The notes beneath the pieces were generated by a model. The model saw only the letters and a program-made list of their open reading frames with translations, did not search any database and was not told where the DNA came from. A stretch of 64,000 nt of DNA, taken from assembly GCF_000002875.2 (NCBI RefSeq), contig NC_009398.2:191001-255000 (forward strand). The letters run 5' to 3'. Below, in pieces: positions 21,419-31,861 of the stretch. The stretch comes from Leishmania infantum JPCM5 (Eukaryota > Euglenozoa > Kinetoplastea > Trypanosomatida > Trypanosomatidae). How positions within the stretch are numbered: the first letter of the stretch is position 1; each line of letters begins with the position of its first letter. A program made the translations under genes and the position numbers.

Positions 21419-24400
21419 TTAGTGCTTGCCCTCTGATGTGGACAGCGCGCGGCTGTGATACTTGCGCTTGTACCCTTGTGCCTTGCTGCAGTCGAAGAAC
21501 TTGATCTTTTCGGTGTCCTCGAGGTATTGACGCACGAGGTGCAATCCGGCTACGCTGTAGTCCATCCGGCTAACGCTCTCGTCCAGGCCCTCGGAGATGC
21601 GTCGGCGAAGCACGGCGAGACGACGGGCACCTTGCACTTCAGAGACTTCGCCGCGGACGGCGGCGGCGCGTAGCCCCTGAGTGGACCCCGACTCTGCGGG
21701 CATCATGACAAGCGCGAGAACCATCTTCGACGCCATCTCGTAGTTGAGCACGGCCTTCTCCGTCAGCATCGATTCCAGCGCCGTCAGTAGCGCATCGACG
21801 TGTATGCTGGTGAGCGATAGCAGGGTGTAGCGCAGCTCGCTCGGCCGGATCGTCTCGATGGTGGACCAGAGAAACTCCCACTCCGACATATTCAGCAGCA
21901 TCGGGTGACGCGGCGTCGTATCGTCGCCGCACTGCTTGCGCTGCTGCTCAACGTTCACAATGTCTAGCGCCTCCATTAGCCGCTCCGCCGCCTCCGCCGT
22001 TGTGGCCGTCTGCTGGCCCGCAATGCCCACCTCAGCCGCCCCGGTGCCATTCACGTCCGCCCCGTCGAGCTTCTGCAGCGCCGCACGCTTGGCGACCTCC
22101 TCGTCCATCGCTTCCTGCGCCATGCGCTCCTCCTCTTCGTGAGGGAAGACGATGTCTTGCGTGCGCAGGAAGCAGCGGATGCACCGGTCAGCGCCGGCCG
22201 TCGCGACGCACGTGCCGTTGGCGGTGACGGACACCGCCCAGAGACCGCGCTGGTGCTGGCGGAAGAGCTGGATCATTGTCCAGTTGTCGCCGTCCCACTG
22301 CTTCACAGACCCGTCCATGGACACAGTGAAGACGTAGTGCGTATCCTCGAGGAACTCCACCTGCGTGATGTAGTCGTCGTGGGCGTGTATGGCGCGGTGG
22401 CAGTCACCGAAGTCGGTGCCCCAGAAGCGCAACGACTTGTCCATGCCGACCGAGGCTACCAGTGTGCCGTCCGTGGAGAAGGAAAGCGACGTCGGCGGCA
22501 GCTTGTGGCCAAAGAGGGAGAGGTACGGCTTCATGGTATCGGCAAAGAAGAGCTGGACGTTGTTGTTCTGCAGACCCACCCCGAATAAGCGGTCATCCGG
22601 GCTGAAGGCGGCGCACAGCGGCACCTCCGTCAGTTCGATCTCCTGCTCCTGGACGAGGGTGGCACCGTTGCCTCCGGCCCCAGCGGTCATTGCATCGTCA
22701 TCATCATCACGATCTGCTTCAGTCATCCGTGTCTTCTTGGCAGCGCCACGATTACCCGCGCTCTGGACATTTTTCTTGTCCTCGGTAAGCCCGATGGACC
22801 ACAAAAGTAGCCGGCGATCGGCGCCGAGCGTGACGAAGCCGGCGCCGTCCGGCCTCCGAACGGTGTGCTTGACGCCGCCAACGTGGATGGCAGGCTCACG
22901 AAACAGCACGGCTGACGACGCCACGTCGAGCAGCAGCACCGACCCATCCTGCTGACCGACGCAGCAGAGCAAGGAGGAGATGGCGGACATGCAGGTCGCG
23001 TCCTCGACGTCCACGCTGCCCACGTTGTTCAGCGTGCCCTTGAAGTCCACGCGTGCCAGGTTTGCCTCCTTGGCGTCATAGAAGTCGTGATGGTCCAGGT
23101 GGTCGCTCTCCAGAAGGTCCTCCTTCACCGTCAGCGACCACATCATCACCTTCTCCCGGCTTATCGACAGCAGCGCTGTGTCGGTGTCGACGAATGCCAG
23201 CTCGCGAATGTCGCTGTGATGCCCCTTCCAGTCGAAGGTGTGACGCAGCCGTAGGTCCGTCAGAGTCAGCACCGACGCCCCCTCGCGGTTGCTCGTCGTC
23301 AGCGTTGTCGTGAAGGTTTCCATTGTGTTGCTGCTGTACGTGACGGCGATGTGCAGCGTGTCGGCCTCGCTAAGCTGCTCCCGGGACGTCGGCGGCACGA
23401 AGCACACACTGCGGATCTTCTGCGGGAGGAAGAAAGCGCGCAGTGAGACGACTTCCTCCGCAGCTGTGGCCGCGACGACGGTGGCGGCGCTCGCGGAGGT
23501 ACCGCCGTGCGACGGCGCCGCATCGTCCTCGTCGCCGTCTTGAGCACCGTCGTCCTCGGCCACAGTGTCGCACATCTTACTCTTCTTACGGCCTACCTTC
23601 TTCTTACCCGTCTGGTGCCCAGAACCTGCGCTCGCCTCCTCGTCCAACACCTCAGCGCTGTCGGCTGCCGTTCCAGGGCCACGTCGTCGCTTGCGCTTGC
23701 GGTACAGCTTCCTCTTCACATTCTCGGCGGTCAGCACGTGGAACACCTCCACGGTGCGACTTGTGCACCCCACCATAAACGCGCCGTCGTGCGAGAAGTC
23801 GAGTGCCGTGATGGGCTTGTGATACTTGCGTGGCACCGTGCCATGGTCAAGAATCGCGCCGTCCTCCAGCTGCGTCTCGGCGGCGGTGCCGTTGTGCGCG
23901 TTGGCGGCGTCGCTCTGCTCTGGCGCGGCCAGCGATGCCGACGTCAGCAGCGGCTCTGTGTTGTACACCTTCAGGTAGTTCTCTCGCAGGCCGCAGTAGA
24001 GGCGGCGGCCCTGCGAGTCCGCTACCATCGCGGTAACCTGCGTGTCAGAGGCGATGACGGTGTGGAGACACTGACGCAGGGTGAGGTCCCAGGTCTTGAC
24101 CAGGCCATCGGCTGATCCACTCAGCAGCAGCGTGCGATCGTAAGCGGTGCCGCTGAAGTTGCCAGAACTGCCGCCCATATCACCAACGGTACTGATTCTC
24201 GTAGACAAGGACGGCACCATCGCCAGCGCCACCACGCCACCGCGGTGCCCGCGCAGACGGAACGACGCCTCTTGACTTACGAGGTCCCAGACCGTGATGT
24301 CGGTATCTTGTCCTGCTGAGCACAGCGTCGAGCGGGACGAGTCAACGGCAACAGCTAGCACTTGCGTGTCCACGCGGTGGCCCAGCGCGTAGAAGCGGCA

Positions 24401-24943
24401 CACCGGCAGACCGTAGTTGTTGGCCGCACTGCAGGAGAACACCGCCACGTATCCGTTCGAGTACCCGACAAACAGCATCCAGCCCGTGCTGTACTGCTGC
24501 GTCGCGGCACCGCTGCCACTGTGCACGTCTGCGTCGGCACTGAACTTGCTGCCACGTTGGTTCGCCTCCATGGGCACGACGTGCAGGGTGGTCACCTCGA
24601 CCGGCATCTTGGCCTCGGCAGGGATGAGAGTGTGTAGCAGCTCTCCGCTGCGCACCGAGTAGACACGGACGGCCTCGAGGGACGGCACAAAGACTGCAGC
24701 TGCCGACGTGGCGATCACGGGAGCAAGGGCCGTACGACCACTGGTGGCATGTTCCCCACGTCCGTGGGACGATCCGCCGCGACTGCCACGAGCAAGGGAG
24801 CCGGTGCGCGGGCGGGCGCTGCTTCCGGCGGCGGCGGTGTAGCGAGACGGCACCACAGCGGCATCCATCGCGAGAGAAGCATTGCTCACTACAGCGCCGC
24901 CTTGTGGCCCGACGACGTAGCGCAAGTACGTCTTCTCCACCAT
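21419..24943 (-). CDS. UTP12: UTP12/WDR3-like WD40 protein of the small-subunit processome
   Basis: A 1174-residue protein that aligns along its length with WDR3/Utp12 (Dip2). It begins MVEKTYLRYV, as WDR3 begins near KQYLRYV. Two WD40 propellers follow, with repeats such as DTDITVWDLVSQEASFRLRGH, GSADGLVKTWDL, YLSLFGHKLPPTSLSFSTDG and DGSVKQWDGDNW. Between them is a basic/acidic insert (about 420-500) rich in KRKRRR and Asp/Glu that could serve as a nuclear/nucleolar signal. The Utp12 helical domain lies at about 1018-1140 (SEWEFLWSTIETIRPSEL, YTLLSL). The family belongs to the UtpB complex, which helps process 18S pre-rRNA in the nucleolus. The start at 24943 is preferred over an in-frame ATG at 25045, because homology begins at MVEKTYLRY and the extra 34 residues are Pro/Ser-rich. 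It is longer than human WDR3 (943 residues) because of inserts. Confidence 0.95.
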   Translation of the reverse strand: MVEKTYLRYVVGPQGGAVVSNASLAMDAAVVPSRYTAAAGSSARPRTGSLARGSRGGSSHGRGEHATSGRTALAPVIATSAAAVFVPSLEAVRVYSVRSGELLHTLIPAEAKMPVEVTTLHVVPMEANQRGSKFSADADVHSGSGAATQQYSTGWMLFVGYSNGYVAVFSCSAANNYGLPVCRFYALGHRVDTQVLAVAVDSSRSTLCSAGQDTDITVWDLVSQEASFRLRGHRGGVVALAMVPSLSTRISTVGDMGGSSGNFSGTAYDRTLLLSGSADGLVKTWDLTLRQCLHTVIASDTQVTAMVADSQGRRLYCGLRENYLKVYNTEPLLTSASLAAPEQSDAANAHNGTAAETQLEDGAILDHGTVPRKYHKPITALDFSHDGAFMVGCTSRTVEVFHVLTAENVKRKLYRKRKRRRGPGTAADSAEVLDEEASAGSGHQTGKKKVGRKKSKMCDTVAEDDGAQDGDEDDAAPSHGGTSASAATVVAATAAEEVVSLRAFFLPQKIRSVCFVPPTSREQLSEADTLHIAVTYSSNTMETFTTTLTTSNREGASVLTLTDLRLRHTFDWKGHHSDIRELAFVDTDTALLSISREKVMMWSLTVKEDLLESDHLDHHDFYDAKEANLARVDFKGTLNNVGSVDVEDATCMSAISSLLCCVGQQDGSVLLLDVASSAVLFREPAIHVGGVKHTVRRPDGAGFVTLGADRRLLLWSIGLTEDKKNVQSAGNRGAAKKTRMTEADRDDDDDAMTAGAGGNGATLVQEQEIELTEVPLCAAFSPDDRLFGVGLQNNNVQLFFADTMKPYLSLFGHKLPPTSLSFSTDGTLVASVGMDKSLRFWGTDFGDCHRAIHAHDDYITQVEFLEDTHYVFTVSMDGSVKQWDGDNWTMIQLFRQHQRGLWAVSVTANGTCVATAGADRCIRCFLRTQDIVFPHEEEERMAQEAMDEEVAKRAALQKLDGADVNGTGAAEVGIAGQQTATTAEAAERLMEALDIVNVEQQRKQCGDDTTPRHPMLLNMSEWEFLWSTIETIRPSELRYTLLSLTSIHVDALLTALESMLTEKAVLNYEMASKMVLALVMMPAESGSTQGLRAAAVRGEVSEVQGARRLAVLRRRISEGLDESVSRMDYSVAGLHLVRQYLEDTEKIKFFDCSKAQGYKRKYHSRALSTSEGKH

Positions 24944-26215
24944 TGCCGCCTGTCGAATAGAGTTCAGGTGAGCAGAGGTAGAGTTGCAAAGGAGGGGGCT
25001 TCGTCGCGGTGGCGAGGGCGCGGGTGCGGGATGTGTTGCCGTCACGCGCCACTGTTAAGCGAGCGCACTCTCTCCTCCTGTCCTTTGGGGGGGGGGGGCA
25101 ACGAGCGAACAAGGACTACTGCTGCCGCAAGCGCACAAAACGAAAAGATGGAGAAATACACGCCGCCCACGGCTCTGGTACGCTGCCCGTGAAAGGGAGA
25201 GAGGAGCAAGCTGGGGGGGGGGAGAAGGAGGGAGAGGGTGGGTTCAAGACGTGCTGAGCTGCCGGCACTGCGCGCGTAGGCGAATCGAACGCAGGCGCGT
25301 TGTACATATGCGCACGTGTACGCGTGCTTGTGTGTGTGTGTATGTGACGCGAGGGGGGAACGGCCGGCATTCGAGCGGCACCGCAGCACAGCTTGCAGCT
25401 CTAACTGACAGGTGCTCCCGCAGATCGACTGTCAGGCGCGTCCAGCCACACGACTCACGTACACGGATACGCACCTGCACAACTCTTCGTATGCGCGACC
25501 AGATGAACCACACAGAGAAAACAATGGACAATGTTTTTTCAGCAACAACGGAGAGGGCCACGTGCGTGCGCGGCAACGCTACTCCTTATTATCATTGACC
25601 ACGGAAAGCTGATCCAGCGAACCGACCTACTCGACAGAGAGAGAGAAAGGAATGCGACACCGGCTGTCGGCGAGCATCGCGCTTTCAGATTTTCGCCCAC
25701 ACAAGGACTTCTTTGCTTTTGTGTGTGTGTGTGCGTGTGCACATCCCTCGAACATGTGTACGTGCGCTTGACGTGCACACACACATACACAGACGCCGTG
25801 TGCGACACCGCCGACTACCGCTGTTTCCCTCCTCCGGTATTCACAAGGTGACCAATCCGCACCATAAAATGGCGCGAACGATCATTACACAATAAGCACT
25901 GCTCTGTGGCTGCAGAGATGGAGGAGAGGAGAAGTGCCGAACGACACGCCCAGACAGAGAGAGAAAGTGCGAGAGGAAGGATGGACCACAGGCACGAGAG
26001 CAGGGCGAGCCTTGCGGCATCTCTCCTTCAGCATCCTTTGCTGCCTCTTGATTACTGTTCTTCGGAGACACGCACACTAGAGAGAAAAGACGACAAGAGG
26101 CAGCGGCAGCCATCACCACACCACGAACATGGTTTGGACGCCCGCACATACACGCGCAGTTTCCCCAACGCGTGCTCAGCGTCGCTAGAGCATGACAGCC
26201 CGGAGGAAGCGCGCG
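24944..26215. other. intergenic spacer, no gene seen
   Basis: It contains a G11 run near 25088-25098 and another G-rich run near 25214-25222 (C tracts on the transcribed strand) and short GT/CA tracts (about 25330, 25722, 25778). No coding signal is seen. Confidence 0.6.
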
Positions 26216-26596
26216 CTAGATGATCCCGCCGAGCTTGTTCTCCAGCATCCAGTGGCCCTTTTCAAACATGATCCCTCGCACTCGAGAGCTCGTCTGGCGC
26301 GAGGTGACCTCGAGCTCGTAGCGCACCTTGCGGCGGTAAAAGTCCTTGTCTGTCACCACTAGCGTCTTGTAGCCCTCCTTCAAAAGGCGCCGATAGAGAT
26401 GGCACGCTTGCTCGGCGGTCGGCTCTATCGGCGGCAGGTACTGACTCGACTCGATGCGCTGCTGCTCCAGCTCCATGCGCCGACGGTTGGCGCGGGTGTA
26501 GTCCGGAGGCCCCTCCTTCCACCACTTTCCACCGGCGCCGAACACAAAAGGCGTGCGGCAAAGCTGAAGCCGCACAGGCGAGGCGCACAGCGGCAT
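26216..26596 (-). CDS. LYR-motif (LYRM) family protein, probably mitochondrial
   Basis: A 126-residue basic protein. Residues 67-98 carry the LYR signature (HLYRRLLKEGYK, then DFYRRKVRYELE) typical of Complex1_LYR proteins, followed by a conserved-looking C-terminal helix (VRGIMFEKGHWMLENKLGG). The N-terminus (MPLCASPVRLQLCR) is short, basic and lacks acidic residues, consistent with a mitochondrial presequence. LYRM proteins bind acyl carrier protein and act in respiratory-complex, Fe-S or mitoribosome assembly; which one applies here is not visible. The ATG at 26596 is the only methionine near the motif; the longer reading to 26959 is His-Thr repeat sequence from (CA)n. Confidence 0.8.
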   Translation of the reverse strand: MPLCASPVRLQLCRTPFVFGAGGKWWKEGPPDYTRANRRRMELEQQRIESSQYLPPIEPTAEQACHLYRRLLKEGYKTLVVTDKDFYRRKVRYELEVTSRQTSSRVRGIMFEKGHWMLENKLGGII

Positions 26597-27166
26597 GGCC
26601 AATACGTTGCCAACCCGAGACGCATACAGCGTGGCAGTGCCGGTGGTAAGCAGGGAGGGGCGTCGAAATTCAATGCTAGAATCTGTGCTGGAGCGCAAAA
26701 CACGCGCCCGTGTGTGTGTGTGTGTGTGCGCGCCAACACCTACAAGCGAGGGGTTCTGTGTGGGCTTGAACAGGATGCGCTGTAACCCCTCCGATGGGGC
26801 GGAAGAGAGCAACGATGGAGAGGGCAGGGGGTGCAGGAACGATGCTTCTGTGTGTGTGTGTGTGTACCGGAGGGAGGGAGGACATGGCGTGCAGTGCGTT
26901 GGTCGCACTCGCTGGTGAGCAGTGACCGGGGCCATCGACGTTGCGATCGTCGACATCAAGGCAGTCCACGCCGTTGATCGGACTTACGCACACGCACATC
27001 CAAAAAGGAAAAGCGTATGCGCTCCGCGTAACGTGTCTGCTCCATCACCTTCGTCTTTGGCGTGCTTCTCCTCTTCAATGACCCGCGTTGGTCGGACAGT
27101 CGCAAGCCGGTGCATCAATCGAGGGGTGCGTGGGGGAGAGGGAAAGAAAGGAGGCACTGTCGTACT
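26597..27166. other. intergenic spacer, no gene seen
   Basis: It contains GT tracts at about 26709-26729 and 26850-26866. No gene candidate is seen. Confidence 0.6.
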
Positions 27167-30100
27167 TCAATACTGCTGCACATCATCCGACCACGTTACT
27201 ACGGGTGCGCGAAGGCGACGTGGCGGGGCGGAAGTTGTGCTGGCCACATGAGTCGCGACATGCGTAAGCACAGGTGGAGCCGCCGAGACGCGTAGGCCAG
27301 CGTGCGTCGCCAACCTCTCCTTCGCTGTAGAGGGGGAAGGAGGCGCGGTGCCAAGAGGAGCACCTCTGCTCTCGCTGTCCGCACGTTTGCGCTTCACTGC
27401 GGCAGCCGTGCAAATCGCCTCTGCTACGGCAGCCGACGTGCTCTCCTTTGCAGATGGTCCTCGGCGCGCTGCAGTGTCGCAGTGGGTGCCTTCGTGCCTC
27501 AGGAGTGACGCTTTCCTCCTCGCAGAGTCGTGATCGACGAGTGCGGCACCGTCCTCAGCCACTAAGCGCCAGCATATTGCAGCAGTGCGTGGGGGTGATA
27601 CAAGTTGGTGCGGTGGCACGATACGGGCAAAGCCGGCATCGATCCTGCGGTGATTGAGAGGAAGCTCGTTCAGGCATCGGCGCGTTGATGTACGCGCCGA
27701 TGCCGAAGGTGACGTCTCGCATAGCGAGATAGACAGGACAGGAACCGCCGAACGGGCAGCAGCAGCGGACGCGTAAGTCGAGACAGGCACCCTCGCCGCA
27801 GGTTTATCGGGACACGTTTGCCGAGGCGCACGACGTGGCCGCATCGTGAGCGATGGTGAGCGGAGCGGCGCTAGCAGTGGCGCCTGCGGCTCCTGCTGAT
27901 TCCTCTGGCGAGATGGAGGGCTGTGGGAGTCGTCGGCTTTGACGCGCGGGCTTCTTTGTGAAGCGCGGTCTGGCGCCCCCCTGTCGACCTCTTCCACGTC
28001 TCCGCAGAGCAAAAACATTCGATGTGTCCGCGCCTCGTCTGCAGCCGGTGGAGGGGGAGAAGGGACGACCTTGAGGGATGCCGCACTGCCGCGCGGACCC
28101 CTCTGATGCCATTGGGAAGCATATCCAAGACGTCTGTTGCGGTGTCGACAGTCGTGCTGTTGCCGTGATTGTAGTCCCTCTTGCTGGGGCAACGCTCTCC
28201 AGGCTCCTGCGGCGGCCTTCTCGTGGAGGAGGCTACGTAGCACGCACTCGGGCACTAGCACTGTGCTCCATCGGGCCTGCCACTCCTCCTGTTCCAGATC
28301 CCACACTTGGCTCAAGTGCAGGCGCCCACGCGCCTCTCGGCTCTGCAGTAGGAGCAGAGCGCCGATGTGTGTGCAACGAGCATGGACGTACTGACGCATG
28401 CGGTGCTCAGCTCTACAGAGGGCGCTTCGAGTAGACTCTTCGTCCTCCTGAAGACGCGCTGCTTTCGAGGAGGCTAGCGCAGCTAGAGCACGCCACGTCA
28501 ACAAGGATACATCCACGTGAGCGGCGGCGGGTGATGGCGGCTGCTCATCCTCGTGCAGCTGCACTTCATCTACGGGAAGCGCGCCAGAACCACCGAACCG
28601 TCGCTGTGCCTCCGTCCTCACGTTATGTGACCGCGCGTGGCTAGCGAGGTGCTGCCGAGCAGCCACCTCGCCATTGCCACACGTGCGCCACGCGAGTCCT
28701 CCAGTGAGTCCAACGAGCGAAAGCATCTCGGACAGGGCGTTACGGGTCAGTAGTTCGCGAAGATGGGATTCGAGCTCGACGAGGGGCACCGCCAGTGCAG
28801 GATCCAGAGCAAAGTGCTCTGAATCCTCCTTCACTTGTGGCGCTGGCGCCTGTGCCACGAGCGGCTGGCCGATCGTGCCGTCATTTGCCTCCGCGAACTC
28901 TTCGATGCTGTAGTCCAGCCACGAGCTGTGGAGAGAGGCGCTGACGAGCGGATCTGTGGACGGCAGAGGGTCACCACCGCCCCTGCGTGGCTTCCCCTGC
29001 TGCGGTTGCACGAGCGATATTCCAGAGCCGCCCTCACGCGGCCCACTTTCCTCCTTCGCAGTGTCGCAGCTCCAGCTCAGCAGAACGCATTCGTCGTCGT
29101 CCTCCGCGGCAGCGCCATCATCGCCACAGATATGTAAAAGTCGGCACGTGCTGCGGCTGGTGCTGTCACCAGCACCACGGGAGGTTGTCGTGGTGTGCAC
29201 ACGAGGGTCGTGTGCCTTAGAGAAAGTCAGATGAGTCGTTGACTGCGCTTGAAGTCTAGTGCGAGCCTGGGCGGCAACGGCGGCGATGCGAGCACGAGCG
29301 AATGAGTTGACGACGGTCGACACTGCCCTCTTTACAGCGGCGCCACACTCCCTCCCCCTGCTATTCCCATCCTGCAGGGCGCCGGCATTTGCAGTGTCGC
29401 CGCCCATGACCTGGTCGTCGCCGGCAGACAAACACGAGGCTACGTGGCGTAGATGGAGGGCCGTACCCCAGTCCCGCACATGCAGCACGTTTCGTCGACT
29501 GGAGTAGTACAGCGTCCCTTTCCACGTCACTGGTGGGCAGGGGGCGGCGGCACCGACGCCCTCGTCAACATCGACGAGGGCCAGCGACAGCCAAATCGCC
29601 AAGAGGAGGCAGCGACCAAGCGAGCCCAGTGCAGGACCCTCGTGCGCTTGACCACTGCAGCCAGCGTCGTCAGTGTAGCATCGCACGGCTGCGTCCACCA
29701 CACCCCTCCATGGGCCGCTATCGTGTAGAGCCGCTGCCTCCGCCGCCCCGATTTCGCCGCATGACTTGGCGGGGCAGCGAGAATGGTACCGTTGGGCGAG
29801 CCTCCACACACGATAAAGGCGACCGAAGACTGCTTCAAAGTCGACCGCGTACCAGGATAGGAGAGCGGCGACAACGGGTGAATGTGCCGCGCGCGCCGTC
29901 GGCGGTGCTGAGCTCAGTGCCGGCTGCCTTGTCACGAAACTGTGCGATAGAGGCGGCACGCTCACCCCACGTACAGGCAAGCCATTGCGTTCCCACTTGG
30001 GTGGAGGCGAACCGAGGTGCAGCCGACACGTCACCACCCCGTGCGCCTCAGGCTCGAGAATGAGAGCGTGCGCGGTGGCGGAGCGACCGAGCGACTTGCG

Positions 30101-31861
30101 CAAGCCGCCGGCTGGGCCGATGGCGGCATTCATCAGGCGCTCAAGCACACACACGAGCGCTGCCTCTGCCTTGGACAGCTCCGGCAGCGCGGCAGCGATG
30201 GAGGCTGTAGAGGGCGGAGCAGCAGCTGGTGTCGATGCTGTGGTTCGGTAGCGCATCCAACAAGACGGCCGCAGCCGTGCAAAACCACCCTTCTGTTGTG
30301 CCGGACAAGCGGTACTATCAGGGCCGGAACACAGGCCGGCAGAGCAGCACCGGCTCAAGTCGACATCAGCGCGGAATAGAAGGTGCGTCTCTGCAGCTGA
30401 CGCACTTCCTGTCTTCCACCGCAGCACCGACGGCAACAACTCCAGCGCGGCCTCCAGGACGCGAAAAGTCAGCCACTGCGAGACGAGGTGCAGCCAGTGC
30501 CCGAGAGAGTAAATCGAGTTGCACGCACTTAGCTCTGCCAGCCAGTCGCGTGTGGATACGATGGCATGGATCTCAGTCGACAGCTCTACCGAGGGCCGGC
30601 ACTCTAACGACGATGCGCTTCGGAGCCCAAGAAACGTGAACCACTGAAAGAGTAGACGCTGCGGCACACTTGTCTCGTCAGAGAGCAGAACCGGGAGTGG
30701 GTCGGAGGTGGATTGCCGTGTTGCACATGCACGCACATCGCCGAGCACCGCGAGAAGGGCGCACAGACGTGTGGACTTGGCAGTCACAGAGCCGGCCGGC
30801 TGCCCACCAAACAAAACCGTCGTCACTCTCTCCGTGCAGTGCTGCAGGCGACCCCAAACGATGAAGTCATTGCCGTGATCGCCCTCGGCAAAACAGGGCG
30901 CCGACGCGAGCCTCGAACCTGCTCGGCGACTTTCTGGTGGTGTGACCATTGCCGTCCAGTGCGCCCACAACGCGTCATACGGCACGGAGCGGGAGGCGCC
31001 GCGCTCCACGTAACACCACTGCATAGGCGTGTCAGCGCCGACCTCGTTACCGGGACCCGCAAATGCAGGGCGGGAAACCGTAAGCCCTATTGCCAGGGCC
31101 GGCACCCGTGACAGTGGCAGAAAGACCGTCAGAAGCCACTTCAGGGCGCACGCCGCGCTGGCCACCGAGGATGCCGCGGCCAGTGAAAGCCAGTTGCTGC
31201 CTCCATGGCCTTCATCCGCTCCCCCGTCTTCAGTGACACCGGTGCCGGTGTGTGCGCCGACGGCGACAGCGAGAGCTCCTGCTACAGACGGCGATGAGCA
31301 AAGACCGCTGCCGATCATGTCTGGATCGCCTGCGTCGTCATGGAGTACCACATCGAAAAGAATGCAGTGTAGCCGTATACACCGCGCAAATACTGGTGCG
31401 TTGGCGAGCAGCGGCTGAGCAGCTGATGGATGCCGCAATGCAGTGCCGTCTCTTGATGCTGAGCCGCAGAGAAGCGCGCGCAGCTCGGCGAGGTCAATCT
31501 GGAGCAGGGAGCCGCAACAGCACGCAGGAGCTTCTTGTCTGCTGCACCGACTGCACAATGCCTCTTGGCCGTCGTCCACGCTACCACCACTCACATGTGT
31601 CGCGTCTGCAGTGGCCACCACTGATGTGGGGTCGTGTCGTGGCAGCGCCGGGGCCAGATCCAGCACGTTCCAAGCGGTGACTGACGCGTCCTTTATCGGA
31701 TAGGAGAGGTTGACTTGGTCGTGTGCGAAGCGGCGAGAACACGAGGAGCAAGAGGCAAGACATTCACGTAGCGGTGGCGGGAGTGGTCCTCCTCGCGGTG
31801 GTGCCCATTCATCGCCGCTCCGCTCACATACGTGGCAGGTGGCGGCGTGGTAGGTAGCCAT
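27167..31861 (-). CDS. large hypothetical protein with Cys-rich N-terminus
   Basis: An intact 1564-residue frame with no recognised domain. The N-terminus has spaced cysteines resembling a small zinc-binding module: CHVC (9-12) and CLASCSSC (34-41). A second cluster follows near residue 102-117 (CSRCSRQ, ACCCG). The middle is rich in Trp, Leu and Cys with a globular look (for example WRLAQRYHSRCP and LHLRHVASCLSAGDD). The last third is Arg/Ser/Ala-rich and probably disordered. No signal peptide or transmembrane helix is evident. The frame is single and long, so coding status is secure, but function is unknown. A zinc-dependent nucleic-acid or protein interaction is only a guess. Confidence 0.85.
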   Translation of the reverse strand: MATYHAATCHVCERSGDEWAPPRGGPLPPPLRECLASCSSCSRRFAHDQVNLSYPIKDASVTAWNVLDLAPALPRHDPTSVVATADATHVSGGSVDDGQEALCSRCSRQEAPACCCGSLLQIDLAELRALLCGSASRDGTALRHPSAAQPLLANAPVFARCIRLHCILFDVVLHDDAGDPDMIGSGLCSSPSVAGALAVAVGAHTGTGVTEDGGADEGHGGSNWLSLAAASSVASAACALKWLLTVFLPLSRVPALAIGLTVSRPAFAGPGNEVGADTPMQWCYVERGASRSVPYDALWAHWTAMVTPPESRRAGSRLASAPCFAEGDHGNDFIVWGRLQHCTERVTTVLFGGQPAGSVTAKSTRLCALLAVLGDVRACATRQSTSDPLPVLLSDETSVPQRLLFQWFTFLGLRSASSLECRPSVELSTEIHAIVSTRDWLAELSACNSIYSLGHWLHLVSQWLTFRVLEAALELLPSVLRWKTGSASAAETHLLFRADVDLSRCCSAGLCSGPDSTACPAQQKGGFARLRPSCWMRYRTTASTPAAAPPSTASIAAALPELSKAEAALVCVLERLMNAAIGPAGGLRKSLGRSATAHALILEPEAHGVVTCRLHLGSPPPKWERNGLPVRGVSVPPLSHSFVTRQPALSSAPPTARAAHSPVVAALLSWYAVDFEAVFGRLYRVWRLAQRYHSRCPAKSCGEIGAAEAAALHDSGPWRGVVDAAVRCYTDDAGCSGQAHEGPALGSLGRCLLLAIWLSLALVDVDEGVGAAAPCPPVTWKGTLYYSSRRNVLHVRDWGTALHLRHVASCLSAGDDQVMGGDTANAGALQDGNSRGRECGAAVKRAVSTVVNSFARARIAAVAAQARTRLQAQSTTHLTFSKAHDPRVHTTTTSRGAGDSTSRSTCRLLHICGDDGAAAEDDDECVLLSWSCDTAKEESGPREGGSGISLVQPQQGKPRRGGGDPLPSTDPLVSASLHSSWLDYSIEEFAEANDGTIGQPLVAQAPAPQVKEDSEHFALDPALAVPLVELESHLRELLTRNALSEMLSLVGLTGGLAWRTCGNGEVAARQHLASHARSHNVRTEAQRRFGGSGALPVDEVQLHEDEQPPSPAAAHVDVSLLTWRALAALASSKAARLQEDEESTRSALCRAEHRMRQYVHARCTHIGALLLLQSREARGRLHLSQVWDLEQEEWQARWSTVLVPECVLRSLLHEKAAAGAWRALPQQEGLQSRQQHDCRHRNRRLGYASQWHQRGPRGSAASLKVVPSPPPPAADEARTHRMFLLCGDVEEVDRGAPDRASQRSPRVKADDSHSPPSRQRNQQEPQAPLLAPLRSPSLTMRPRRAPRQTCPDKPAARVPVSTYASAAAARSAVPVLSISLCETSPSASARTSTRRCLNELPLNHRRIDAGFARIVPPHQLVSPPRTAAICWRLVAEDGAALVDHDSARRKASLLRHEGTHCDTAARRGPSAKESTSAAVAEAICTAAAVKRKRADSESRGAPLGTAPPSPSTAKERLATHAGLRVSAAPPVLTHVATHVASTTSAPPRRLRAPVVTWSDDVQQY

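Noticed and set aside
22139..22588. Plus-strand frames within the UTP12 region (also 23507-24115)
   Set aside because: Mirror frames of a well-supported minus-strand gene; composition is His/Arg/Val-rich without domains.
24944..25045. 34-residue extension of UTP12
   Set aside because: Homology to WDR3 begins exactly at the ATG at 24943; the extension is low complexity.
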